Part shown: positions 26,774-35,387 of the stretch, in pieces
How the letters are laid out: every line of letters starts with the position of its first letter
Position numbering within the stretch: position 1 is the stretch's first letter
Assembly: GCA_023428545.1 (NCBI GenBank)
Contig: JAEYXH010000011.1
Location: forward strand, 62,001 to 126,000
Origin: Bacteroidota bacterium
GTDB lineage: Bacteria; Bacteroidota; Bacteroidia; Bacteroidales; Prolixibacteraceae
DNA length: 64,000 nucleotides
Direction: 5' to 3'
Notes under the pieces: model-generated
The model's input: the letters and a program-made list of their open reading frames with translations, nothing else
Databases searched by the model: none
What the model was told of the DNA's origin: nothing
Made by a program: the position numbers and the translations under genes

Positions 26774-27683
26774 AAGGATCTTCATCAAAAACCTGGCTGC
26801 CGGGTCTGCCGGACTTGCAGCCGGCTTGGCCCCGTTGCAGAGCTTCGCCAAAAATGACCTGCTGACACTTACGTTATTGCATACCAATGACCTGCATTCC
26901 CAGATCGAGCCTTTCGATGCAAATCATCCAAGGTATGCCGGAAGAGCCGGACTGGCGCGTGTTGCCGGATTCGCCAATGCGTGCAGGCTTGAAAACCCGA
27001 ACCTGTTATTGCTTGATGCCGGTGACTTTTACCAGGGTACTCCCTATTTTAATTTTTTCAAGGGAGACATCATGCTCAAAATGATGACAGAAATTGGATA
27101 TGATGCAGGCACAATCGGCAACCATGAGTTTGACAATGGGCTGGAGGGACTTCGGGATCCGCTGCCAAATGCCGGTTTCCCGCTGATCAATTCAAACTAC
27201 GATTTCTCCAATACCATCCTTGCGGGTAAATTTCCGCGATATAAGATATTCAAGAAGTCTGGGCTCCGCATCGGGATCTATGGACTGGGAATCGAGCTAA
27301 GTGGCCTTGTAAACGAGAAACAGCACGGAGCAGTCAGGTATAACGATGCTCTTCCCGTTGCACTGGAGATGGAAAAATTTCTTGCCCTGGAGAAAAAGTG
27401 TGACCTGGTGGTTTGTTTGTCGCATTTGGGCCTGCAATACAGGGACGATAAAATCAGCGATGTAACCCTGGCGCCCGAACTCTTCTACACCGACGTTATT
27501 ATCGGGGGCCATACCCACAGTTTGCTGGAAGAACCCCTGCAAGTCAGGAACAAGGCAGGAGAAATGACCATCGTGAACCAAGCCCATTATGGTGGACTCA
27601 TGGTCGGAAAGCTGGACTTCGTGTTCCGTGAGGGATCAGGAAAGCGTTCAGGTCTGAAGTCTTCACAACAAAAAGCATTATGA
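26766..27683 (+). CDS. Metallophosphoesterase domain of a split 5'-nucleotidase, Tat-type signal
   Basis: 305 residues. The start ATG 26766 lies inside the previous gene (ATGAATAG overlap) and gives MNRRIFIKNLAAGSAGLAAG, a twin-arginine-like signal (RRxFIK). The catalytic domain has the metal motifs LLHTNDLHSQ, DAGDFYQGTP, IGNHEFDNG and GGHTHSLLEE, as in the N-terminal half of UshA. It hydrolyses nucleotide or other phosphomonoesters in the periplasm, with the substrate pocket supplied by the preceding C-domain. Its stop overlaps the lnt start by four bases (ATGA). Sec export is also possible. Confidence 0.86.
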   Translation: MNRRIFIKNLAAGSAGLAAGLAPLQSFAKNDLLTLTLLHTNDLHSQIEPFDANHPRYAGRAGLARVAGFANACRLENPNLLLLDAGDFYQGTPYFNFFKGDIMLKMMTEIGYDAGTIGNHEFDNGLEGLRDPLPNAGFPLINSNYDFSNTILAGKFPRYKIFKKSGLRIGIYGLGIELSGLVNEKQHGAVRYNDALPVALEMEKFLALEKKCDLVVCLSHLGLQYRDDKISDVTLAPELFYTDVIIGGHTHSLLEEPLQVRNKAGEMTIVNQAHYGGLMVGKLDFVFREGSGKRSGLKSSQQKAL

Positions 27684-29290
27684 GCAAAACAATGCGTTTG
27701 ATTGCGGCATTGGTGTCGGGGGTGATGTTAAGCCTTCCCTGGCTTGGATTTCCCGGATGGATCCTCTTTGTCGCGTGGATTCCTTTGCTGGCAATCGATT
27801 CCTATTATCTTTCTTTGGGTGACAAGGTGAAAAGCATTCATTTTTGGGCTTATGCTTTTCTGGCGTTTCTTATTTGGAATTCACTGACAACCTGGTGGAT
27901 TGTGCATGCTACAGCCATGGGGGCACTGCTGGCCATTTTGGCAAACTCCCTGCTGATGTCGGTTGTAGCCTGGTTGGCCCATCTTTTAAGAAAAAATTCG
28001 ACGGGTTCGGTCGGATACATCGGGTGGGTGGCTTTTTGGCTGACTTTTGAGTTTTTCCATTTCCATTGGGATATCGAATGGCCATGGCTTACCCTCGGTA
28101 ACGGATTTGCCAACAATATTATGCTGGTGCAGTGGTACGAATTTACCGGTGTCCTTGGTGGAAGTCTTTGGGTGTTGGTTGTCAATATTTTGTTGTTTAC
28201 GAGCCTTGGGCGGGTATTGTCGTCCCAATCTTTCAGGCCTGCTATTATCCCCCTGGCTGTTGTTGTGCTTTTTTTGTCCGTCCCGATTTTAGTGTCACAC
28301 CTGATCTATAACCAGGTCGGGGATGATGGGGAAACCCGGACGGTACTTCTGGTTCAGCCAAATATAGATCCTTATTCGGAGACCTTTGATGAAGGGGCAG
28401 TGAATGATAAACTGATGAAATTTATCAGGTTGGCTGAGTCGGGTTTGCAGGATAACGTGGATTATGTCATAGGCCCTGAGACGGTTTTTGAACAAGATTG
28501 GGATGAGGAGCAGCTTGAGACTTACCCGGCAATCCACCAGCTAAGGTTGTTGACGGAAGGAAAGTCCAACAGGGCATTGATCATTGGTGCCTCAACTTAC
28601 AGAATATACCACAATGGGGAGAACAAGACCTCAACTGCCCGTGATTCGAGAGATGGAAGCTACTCATTCGATCGCTATAACACCGCCTTGTTTGCTTCTT
28701 CAACAGGGGGTATACAAACCTATCACAAGTCGATATTGGTAAGCGGGGTCGAAAAAATGCCGTTTAGCCGCTACCTGGGTTTTCTGAATAAGTTCATCAT
28801 CAACCTGGGGGGGACTACCGGCAGCCTCGGGATCCAGGACGAGCCTGAAAATTTCAAGGCTCCCAATGGGGACCTGATCGCCCCGGTAATTTGTTATGAA
28901 TCGGTTTTTGGTGGATACCTCTCCAAATTTGTGCAGCAGGGAGCCGGATTCATCACCATAGTAACCAATGACGGATGGTGGAAAAATACCCCCGGATATC
29001 GTCAGCATTTCGCATTTTCGAGATTGCGGGCCATTGAAACCAGGCGTTACATTGCGAGGGCTGCCAATACCGGAATATCGGGAGTTATTGGCCTGCGGGG
29101 TGAAATACTGGCTAGCACACCCTGGTGGACCGAGGCTGTCGAAAAGTCAATTGTAAAACTGAATGATAAACTGACATTCTATGTGAAGTATGGTGATTAC
29201 CTGGGTAGGATCTCCATGTTTATGTCGGGGTTGCTGGTGTTTTACCTGATTTCGGGAACCTTGCGAAAGGGCAAAAAAAATCCGCACTAA
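27680..29290 (+). CDS. lnt: Apolipoprotein N-acyltransferase
   Basis: Inner-membrane enzyme that adds the third acyl chain to lipoproteins. The N-terminal half has about seven hydrophobic segments; the C-terminal half is a nitrilase domain with the Glu-Lys-Cys triad visible as GPETVFEQDW, HKSILVSGVEKMPF and APVICYESVFG. It ends with a last hydrophobic segment (LGRISMFMSGLLVFYLISG). 536 residues is normal. ATGA overlap with the upstream gene makes a three-gene operon: lipoprotein, Tat-type exported partner, then Lnt. The context fits, as the first product is itself a lipoprotein. Confidence 0.93.
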   Translation: MSKTMRLIAALVSGVMLSLPWLGFPGWILFVAWIPLLAIDSYYLSLGDKVKSIHFWAYAFLAFLIWNSLTTWWIVHATAMGALLAILANSLLMSVVAWLAHLLRKNSTGSVGYIGWVAFWLTFEFFHFHWDIEWPWLTLGNGFANNIMLVQWYEFTGVLGGSLWVLVVNILLFTSLGRVLSSQSFRPAIIPLAVVVLFLSVPILVSHLIYNQVGDDGETRTVLLVQPNIDPYSETFDEGAVNDKLMKFIRLAESGLQDNVDYVIGPETVFEQDWDEEQLETYPAIHQLRLLTEGKSNRALIIGASTYRIYHNGENKTSTARDSRDGSYSFDRYNTALFASSTGGIQTYHKSILVSGVEKMPFSRYLGFLNKFIINLGGTTGSLGIQDEPENFKAPNGDLIAPVICYESVFGGYLSKFVQQGAGFITIVTNDGWWKNTPGYRQHFAFSRLRAIETRRYIARAANTGISGVIGLRGEILASTPWWTEAVEKSIVKLNDKLTFYVKYGDYLGRISMFMSGLLVFYLISGTLRKGKKNPH

Positions 29291-29663
29291 TTCGAATTGC
29301 GTAAAACCCCGATTAACAGGATTTGAGTGCCTCGTTGCTCAAACTTCCAACGGTCCGAAGACTCATCCCGACGAATCGGAACTACCAGGCCTGTCATTAC
29401 AACGAAAAGCTTTCTCGTTTAAAAGTTTACTGTTGAGTTTACCAACTTTTGAATTAATGCGGACTATATTTTTGGTTCAAAGAACGTCTGTTTCTATCTC
29501 AAAAATAGCTTTTATATCCCAATTCTCCAAGCGATGCGGTGCACATAATTTGTTTCAAAAACAAAATATCTGCCATTCAGTATTTTAGTGGCGAAAGATT
29601 TTTGAATGGTGACACTTTTTGGACGAATGTTTTATTTATGCTGCCGAAAAAGCGGTGGTCCGA
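29291..29663. other. Intergenic region, no gene seen
   Basis: About 370 bases between lnt and sdaA, both ending here. No ORF with recognisable content, no clear terminator. A near-palindrome AACGAAAAGCTTTCTCGTT at 29401-29419, and TCCGA...TCGGA flanking a central segment at 29355-29381, look like folded or repeat-like sequence, but I cannot identify an element. Confidence 0.3.
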
Positions 29664-30869
29664 TCAGCAGCGTGGCAAAGCGGCGTGCAGTGCCAGCCCT
29701 CCTTCTGATGTTTCCCTGTATTTGCTTTGAAGACTGACTCCCGTTTCATACATCGTTTTTACCACTTCGTCGAAACTTATGCGGTGACGCCCGTCACCCA
29801 TCATGGCAAAGGTATTGTGTGCCAGTGCCCTTTGTGCCGCAAATGCATTTCTTTCAATGCATGGGATCTGGACCAGACCGGCCACAGGGTCACACGTCAG
29901 TCCAAGGTGGTGTTCAAGTCCCATTTCGGCCGAATATTCGATATGGAAATTTGTTCCTCCCATCATTTGCGTCGCCGCACCTGAAGCCATGGCGCAGGCA
30001 GTGCCTATTTCACCCTGGCATCCCACCTCTGCCCCCGAAATGGAGGCGTTGGTTTTTACAAGATTGCCGATCAGTCCTGCCGTTGCAAGGGCCTTTAATA
30101 GGGCGTCTTTTTCTTTCTTGTACACTTTTTTGAAGTAGTAGAGTACCGCCGGAACAACACCGCTGGCGCCACATGTAGGAGCGGTGACAATTTTTCCCCC
30201 GGATGCGTTTTCTTCCGAAACTGCCAGTGCGAATGCAAAAATATTAATCCTTTTGCGAAATGGTCCGGAATAGTTTTCGGCTTGTAGTTTGAAATTGTGT
30301 GATTTTCGTTCCAATTTTAGCTCACCCGGCAATATGCCATCCTCTTTTAGCCCACGGCGTATGCTATCCTGCATCACTTCCCAGATTTCGTCAAGATAGG
30401 TCCATATTTCGGGTCCTTCCATTTGCTCAACATATTGCCAGAGCTTCATTCCGTTAAGATGGCAAAAGTCCAGGATCTCCTTCATGGTCTGGTGGGGATA
30501 CACTTCCCTGGTTTCCCTGACAGTGGTGTTGTCAATGATCGTTCCACCTCCGATACTGTATGCAATCCACTCTGCTGTGGGTTTTTTGTTGTGGTCAAGT
30601 GCCTCGAATTTCATGCCATTGGGATGTACCGGGAGGAAAGTCTTGCTTTCCCAGACAATAGTGCATCGATCTTCACCCAATTCATCCAGGATGGCCTTGT
30701 CGGTCAGGTGACCTTTTCCGGTAGCAGCCAGACTTCCATAGAGTGTGACCCTGTAACTTGCTGCATCAGGATGGTTCATGCGAAACCTGCCTGCCGCCTT
30801 GCGCGGACCCATGGTATGGCTGCTCGAAGGCCCATGGCCAATTTTGTATATCTCCCTGATGGATTCCAT
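29664..30869 (-). CDS. sdaA: L-serine ammonia-lyase (single-chain, iron-sulfur)
   Basis: [4Fe-4S] enzyme deaminating serine to pyruvate. I take the ATG at 30869 (MESIREIYKIGHGPSSSHT), since the family begins close to the GPSSSHTMGP motif; the frame continues 16 codons upstream with in-frame ATGs at 30875 and 30917. The alpha and beta domains are fused: beta domain about 1-160, alpha domain about 190-401 with cysteines in TAPTCGASG, VGCQGEIGTACAMASGA and LTCDPVAG. 401 residues. It feeds pyruvate to the ferredoxin oxidoreductases. Monocistronic, convergent with lnt. Confidence 0.93.
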   Translation of the reverse strand: MESIREIYKIGHGPSSSHTMGPRKAAGRFRMNHPDAASYRVTLYGSLAATGKGHLTDKAILDELGEDRCTIVWESKTFLPVHPNGMKFEALDHNKKPTAEWIAYSIGGGTIIDNTTVRETREVYPHQTMKEILDFCHLNGMKLWQYVEQMEGPEIWTYLDEIWEVMQDSIRRGLKEDGILPGELKLERKSHNFKLQAENYSGPFRKRINIFAFALAVSEENASGGKIVTAPTCGASGVVPAVLYYFKKVYKKEKDALLKALATAGLIGNLVKTNASISGAEVGCQGEIGTACAMASGAATQMMGGTNFHIEYSAEMGLEHHLGLTCDPVAGLVQIPCIERNAFAAQRALAHNTFAMMGDGRHRISFDEVVKTMYETGVSLQSKYRETSEGGLALHAALPRC

Positions 30870-31109
30870 GCTCATGTATTTTTGTGTAAAAAAACAATCT
30901 TTCACCGGATATCCCAATAGGTTGACCGATGTATTTTTGGCGTTGGAAAAGATTTAGGGCACAAATTAATTAATTGATTACTAATTGACTGGAATGAATA
31001 ATTCTGGTCAGGTGCCCGATAAGCCATGATTGTTTTCCTTTTTCCACAATATTAAACAGTGATTATCATATGGTTTCTATTTTAAGGTACCTTTACATTC
31101 TTGTCGAAT

Positions 31110-31140
31110 TGGCATCTCTTACTTTTTTTTGCATATTTGG
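31110..31140 (+). promoter_or_regulatory. Probable promoter for pepD
   Basis: TTG (31110-31112), 20-base spacer, CATATTTG (31133-31140), one mismatch from TAnnTTTG. The ATG at 31159 is 18 bases downstream; an upstream in-frame TTG at 31129 would lie within the promoter, which supports the 31159 start. Confidence 0.5.
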
Positions 31141-31158
31141 CGTTTAAATTTGGATAGA

Positions 31159-32613
31159 ATGAAGCTGCTTTCTCAATTGAATCCGGAACCGGTATGGAAA
31201 TATTTTGAAGAAATAATAAAGGTTCCCCGTCCATCAAAAAAGGAAGAGAAGATCATACAGTATCTTCTCGACTTCGCCACAAAAAATAACCTTCAGGCCA
31301 CCATGGATGAAGTGGGCAATGTTTTGATCAGAAAGCCCGCATACCCAGGAAAGGAAAATGTTCCTGTCGTTGTTTTGCAGACCCACATGGATATGGTCTG
31401 TGAAAAGAATTCAGATAAGGAGTTTGACTTTGAAAATGAATCGATTGAAGCCATTGTGGGTGATGAATGGATTACGGCAAACGGTACAACCCTGGGGGCT
31501 GATGACGGGATTGGAATTGCCGCCCAATTAGCTTTGCTCGCTGCCAGCGATATTCAACACGGACCCATCGAATGCTTGTTTACCGTTGATGAAGAGACTG
31601 GGCTGACCGGTGCATTCGCTTTAAAAAGTGGCTTTTTTAACGGAAAAATCTTGCTAAATCTCGATTCGGAAGATGAAGGGGAAATTTTTATAGGTTGCGC
31701 CGGTGGAATTGATACCATTGCAACTTTCAGGTATACCAAGGAGCAAACCCCGTTTGGATCATTCGCCTTTAAGGTGAAGGTGAGCGGACTTACCGGTGGC
31801 CATTCGGGAGACGATATACACAAGGGATTGGGTAATGCCAACAAAATTCTGGCCCGGTTCCTATACCAGGAGTTTAATTCATTACAAGTCGCCCTGGTTG
31901 ATTTTGACGGGGGAAACCTGAGAAATGCCATCGCACGCGAAGCGGTTGCATGGCTTGTTATCCCGGCATCACACAGGGACCAGTTCCAATCAGATTTCGA
32001 GCAGTTCGAGAAAGCCGTCCGTGAGGAATACCAAAAAACCGAACCGGACCTGGAAATGTATATTACGCCGACTGAAACTCCTTACCAGGTGATGAACCAT
32101 TCCACTGCGAGGAACCTCCTTAACGCTTTGGTTGCCTGTCCGCACGGAGTATTGGAAATGAGCCCGCGAATGCCCGGGATGGTCGAGACTTCAACCAATC
32201 TGGCATCGGTGAAATTCCTGCCATTTAATGAGATTATTGTCACAACCAGCCAGCGCAGTGAAATCGAGAGCAGGAAACAGCTTGCAGCCAATATGGTTGA
32301 GGCAACCTTCCGCTTGGCCGGGGCTACCGTCGAGCATTCTGACGGTTACCCGGGCTGGACTCCCAATCCTGATTCCGCGATCCTCAAAGTGGCGGTCGAA
32401 TCATATCGCCGGTTATTTGATGTCGAACCCATCGTCAGGTCCATCCATGCCGGACTTGAGTGTGGATTGTTCCTTCAGAAGTATCAGGGTCTTGACATGA
32501 TCTCGATAGGCCCCACCATCAAGGGGGCTCACTCCCCGAGTGAAAGGATCAATATCGAAACAACCGAAAAATTCTGGAAGCATCTCGTGGATATTTTGGA
32601 AACACTCAAATAG
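31159..32613 (+). CDS. pepD: Aminoacyl-histidine dipeptidase (M20 family)
   Basis: Zinc-dependent dipeptidase (carnosinase-like) of 484 residues. Motifs: QTHMDMVCEKN for the first metal His and base, TTLGADDGIGIA for the bridging Asp, FTVDEETGLTGAF for the catalytic Glu pair, GLTGGHSGDDIHKGLGN near 222 and a terminal HAGLECGLF and GPTIKGAHSPSER. The dimerisation lid domain lies about 200-390. Start at 31159 is fixed by the promoter. It lies 39 bases before queA on the same strand. Confidence 0.93.
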   Translation: MKLLSQLNPEPVWKYFEEIIKVPRPSKKEEKIIQYLLDFATKNNLQATMDEVGNVLIRKPAYPGKENVPVVVLQTHMDMVCEKNSDKEFDFENESIEAIVGDEWITANGTTLGADDGIGIAAQLALLAASDIQHGPIECLFTVDEETGLTGAFALKSGFFNGKILLNLDSEDEGEIFIGCAGGIDTIATFRYTKEQTPFGSFAFKVKVSGLTGGHSGDDIHKGLGNANKILARFLYQEFNSLQVALVDFDGGNLRNAIAREAVAWLVIPASHRDQFQSDFEQFEKAVREEYQKTEPDLEMYITPTETPYQVMNHSTARNLLNALVACPHGVLEMSPRMPGMVETSTNLASVKFLPFNEIIVTTSQRSEIESRKQLAANMVEATFRLAGATVEHSDGYPGWTPNPDSAILKVAVESYRRLFDVEPIVRSIHAGLECGLFLQKYQGLDMISIGPTIKGAHSPSERINIETTEKFWKHLVDILETLK

Positions 32614-32652
32614 GTTGTTTCCCGGGATGGCGAAAATTTTTAAATTATTCGA

Positions 32653-33861
32653 TTGACTGCAATTCCCCATATTTCTGTTTTGGAGTTCACTTATGAACTC
32701 CCTGAGGAAAAAATTGCCCTTTTCCCTTTATCGGAAAGGGATCAATCCCGCTTGCTTTTATGGGACAAAGGAGAGATTACCGAGGGTATTTTCTCGGAAA
32801 TCCCTGATTTTATTCCTGAGGAGTCGCTGCTGGTGTTCAATAATACCAGGGTAATTCATGCCCGGCTATTTTTCAGGAGGGAAACCGGTGCCCGCATTGA
32901 AATATTCTGTCTGGAACCCCATATCCCTTCCGATTATCAGTTGTCGTTCCAGGAAACGGGGATGGTTGAATGGAAATGTCTTGTGGGGAATGCCAAAAAG
33001 TGGAAACAGGGTATCCTTGAAAAGAAGGTTATAGTTGGCGATGAGGTCGTTATACTTACAGCCCGGATGATCAAACGGTCAGGCAATGCCTTCATCATTC
33101 AATTCAGCTGGGACAAGCCTGTCCATTTTGCCGAGATCATCGAGTATGCCGGAAATATACCAATCCCGCCATACCTGAACAGGGAGGCGGAGGCCAGTGA
33201 TAGCCAACGGTACCAGACGATGTATGCCAAGATTGATGGATCGGTGGCAGCACCAACCGCAGGGCTTCATTTTACCGATGGGGTAATGGCCAGGCTTTTG
33301 AAGCGACGGGTCAAAAGTGCTGAATTAACCTTGCATGTCGGGGCAGGAACTTTTCAGCCTGTGAAGTCAGATACAATCGCCGACCATCAAATGCATACCG
33401 AAACCGTGGTGATAACCCGCGAATTTGTCCTTGACCTTTTGAATCGCAAAGGGAAGGTGATTGCGGTAGGGACCACCTCGGTGCGCTCGCTTGAGAGTTT
33501 GTACTGGCTTGGGGCCAAATTACCCCAAATGGCTGAAGATGCGGCTATGCATGTTTACCAGTGGGAGCCATACCACGAAACGTCAATGGTGACGCTTGAG
33601 CAGTCGTTAAAAAATATTTTGCATCGGATGGACCAGATGCAGGCCGGACAATTATCCTTTTCAACTTCCATTATCATTGTCCCGGGTTACCAATTCCGGA
33701 TCATCGATGGGATGGTGACCAATTTCCACCAGCCCCAGAGTACCCTGCTGCTGTTGGTGGGCGCTTTTATCGGAACCGACTGGCGAAATGTATATGAATA
33801 TGCCCTCCGCAACGACTTCCGGTTTTTGAGTTATGGCGACAGCAACCTTTATCTTCGGTAA
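32653..33861 (+). CDS. queA: tRNA preQ1(34) S-adenosylmethionine ribosyltransferase-isomerase
   Basis: Transfers ribose from SAM to 7-aminomethyl-7-deazaguanine in tRNA, making epoxyqueuosine. The N-terminal part has YELPEEKIALFPLSERDQSRLLLW and NNTRVIHARLFF; the C-terminal part has GSVAAPTAGLHFT, LTLHVGAGTFQPVK, AVGTTSVRSLES and a closing TNFHQPQSTLLLLVGAFIG. 402 residues, slightly longer than the E. coli enzyme (356), as is common for QueA-like proteins in Bacteroidota. The start must be TTG 32653 or an ATT just before it: an in-frame stop lies at 32641 and the next ATG would remove conserved residues. Confidence 0.92.
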   Translation: MTAIPHISVLEFTYELPEEKIALFPLSERDQSRLLLWDKGEITEGIFSEIPDFIPEESLLVFNNTRVIHARLFFRRETGARIEIFCLEPHIPSDYQLSFQETGMVEWKCLVGNAKKWKQGILEKKVIVGDEVVILTARMIKRSGNAFIIQFSWDKPVHFAEIIEYAGNIPIPPYLNREAEASDSQRYQTMYAKIDGSVAAPTAGLHFTDGVMARLLKRRVKSAELTLHVGAGTFQPVKSDTIADHQMHTETVVITREFVLDLLNRKGKVIAVGTTSVRSLESLYWLGAKLPQMAEDAAMHVYQWEPYHETSMVTLEQSLKNILHRMDQMQAGQLSFSTSIIIVPGYQFRIIDGMVTNFHQPQSTLLLLVGAFIGTDWRNVYEYALRNDFRFLSYGDSNLYLR

Positions 33862-34175
33862 ACCAGGGGATCATTAATTATCCCTGATTCCGTGTCATTC
33901 ATTTCAACCCGGGTTGTCGTCGGTGAAATACCGCTAAACAGAGACAAAAGCGTACGGTTGGTCTGTTTCATTTTTCATCCCGAACCTGTCATTGTACTTT
34001 TGACCTGATAAAGATGAAATTGCAATGATGACACAATTTGATTTACAGGTGATCGGGCTTTTCTTCCATTTCTGCCCTGATATGAATCAATCGTTGTTGT
34101 TGAATCTTGTCAGTGGTAAGGGAGTATAAATCCTACCTTTCGAATTTTCATATCTTTGAATATCAAAACCATCCT
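33862..34175. other. Intergenic region before lytS-like gene
   Basis: 314 bases. A short hairpin, CAGGGGAT/ATCCCTG, follows the queA stop (33864-33886) without a T-tract. TACTTTTG at 33995-34002 matches the -7 consensus without a spaced TTG and is followed by a 34-codon ORF (34025-34129) of doubtful value. The likely lytS promoter is at 34151-34158. Confidence 0.35.
34151..34158 (+). promoter_or_regulatory. -7 box (TATCTTTG) before the LytS-like kinase
   Basis: Perfect TAnnTTTG box, 17 bases before the ATG at 34176. Since the frame is open from 34107, the box argues for the downstream start. No clear TTG at the expected distance. Confidence 0.45.
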
Positions 34176-35258
34176 ATGCGTCCAAATTATTTTTCGGGAA
34201 AGCGTCTGCAGATCCTGCTCCACATACTGGCCTGGAGCATTTTCATTATCATTCCGGTTTTCGTACTGTTTGTTTATGGTGATGGAAACCTTGGGCGGCT
34301 TGGGCACTTCTATACCAACGCCGTTGCTTTTGGCGTGATCTTTTACGTTAATTATTTTTACCTGGCACCCCGATTCTTCTTCAACCAGAAGAAGCTTGGA
34401 TATTTTTTGCTGGTTACATTGCTGATATTACTGGTTTATATTATCCTGTGGCAGATTGACGCCTATATGTTCAGGAAATTTACCGTAGAATCTGGGAATG
34501 CGGAAACTGTCAAGCGCTTTCTTGAACGCGATCGAAAAGTGATACCTTCGATGATGATTTTCAGGTTCGTCAATTTCTTTTTCACTTCAGTCCTGCTGGT
34601 TGGATTTTCGCTGGGCCTGGCTGTTTTCAACCGTCTCGAAATGAATGAAAAAAAGCGCAAGGAACTGGAAAAGCAAAAACTGGATTCCGAGTTGGCCTTT
34701 TTGAAAAACCAGGTGAGCCCCCATTTCTTTTTCAATACGTTGAATAACATCTATTCCTTGATCGGAATGGATACAAACATGGCCCAGGAATCGGTGTTGA
34801 AACTTTCAAAACTGATGCGTTACCTGTTGTATGAATCGGAAGTTGGACGTACCTTGCTGAGCCATGAAATTGATTTCATGAAGAACTACATCGATTTGAT
34901 GAAGCTTCGGTTGAGTTCAAGAGTGGAATTAAAGGTCGATTTTCCGGAAAAGTTCCAGGATATCCATATTCCGCCTTTGCTGTTCATCCCTTTCATTGAG
35001 AATGCCTTTAAGCATGGAGTCAGCTATTCAAGCCCTTCGTTTATCCATATTCGCATGGAGGCACTTGACAATGGGTTGCGGTTTGAATGTGTCAACAGCC
35101 TGGGCGACAGTAGTTCACCTGACGATGGCCAGCATTCGGGTATCGGGCTTGAAAATGTCCAAAAGAGATTAAGGTTGCTCTTCCCTGACCATTATCAACT
35201 AGACGTCGTGAATGAGGGTAAGGAGTTTCGTGTGGGGCTGACCATCCAAACCTCGTGA
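34176..35258 (+). CDS. LytS/YehU-type sensor histidine kinase
   Basis: 360 residues from ATG 34176 (MRPNYFSGKRL). Four hydrophobic segments in the first 160 residues, then a coiled linker (MNEKKRKELEKQKL), the His_kinase domain with the phospho-acceptor in FLKNQVSPHFFFNTLNNIYSLI, and an HATPase_c domain (N box IPFIENAFKHG, G box SGIGLENVQKRL). Paired with a LytTR response regulator starting 130 bases downstream. The stimulus is unknown; the membrane part has no large periplasmic domain. Confidence 0.92.
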   Translation: MRPNYFSGKRLQILLHILAWSIFIIIPVFVLFVYGDGNLGRLGHFYTNAVAFGVIFYVNYFYLAPRFFFNQKKLGYFLLVTLLILLVYIILWQIDAYMFRKFTVESGNAETVKRFLERDRKVIPSMMIFRFVNFFFTSVLLVGFSLGLAVFNRLEMNEKKRKELEKQKLDSELAFLKNQVSPHFFFNTLNNIYSLIGMDTNMAQESVLKLSKLMRYLLYESEVGRTLLSHEIDFMKNYIDLMKLRLSSRVELKVDFPEKFQDIHIPPLLFIPFIENAFKHGVSYSSPSFIHIRMEALDNGLRFECVNSLGDSSSPDDGQHSGIGLENVQKRLRLLFPDHYQLDVVNEGKEFRVGLTIQTS

Positions 35259-35387
35259 GCAGGTGTCTGAATGATGACAGGGAAATTCTTGTGAGAAAAC
35301 CTGAAGTGATTTTTGCATTTGTCGGGTCATATATTTTTAATGTGTCATGTTCTGTATGGCAGGAATTTTAGCTATAATAATTCTCCT

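Noticed and set aside
29291..29663. Insertion sequence or transposase remnant
   Set aside because: No target duplication, no transposase-like frame and no long terminal inverted repeats could be recognised.
30423..30920. 165-codon ORF on the plus strand
   Set aside because: Antisense to the 5' half of sdaA, whose cysteine and GPSSSHT motifs are intact.
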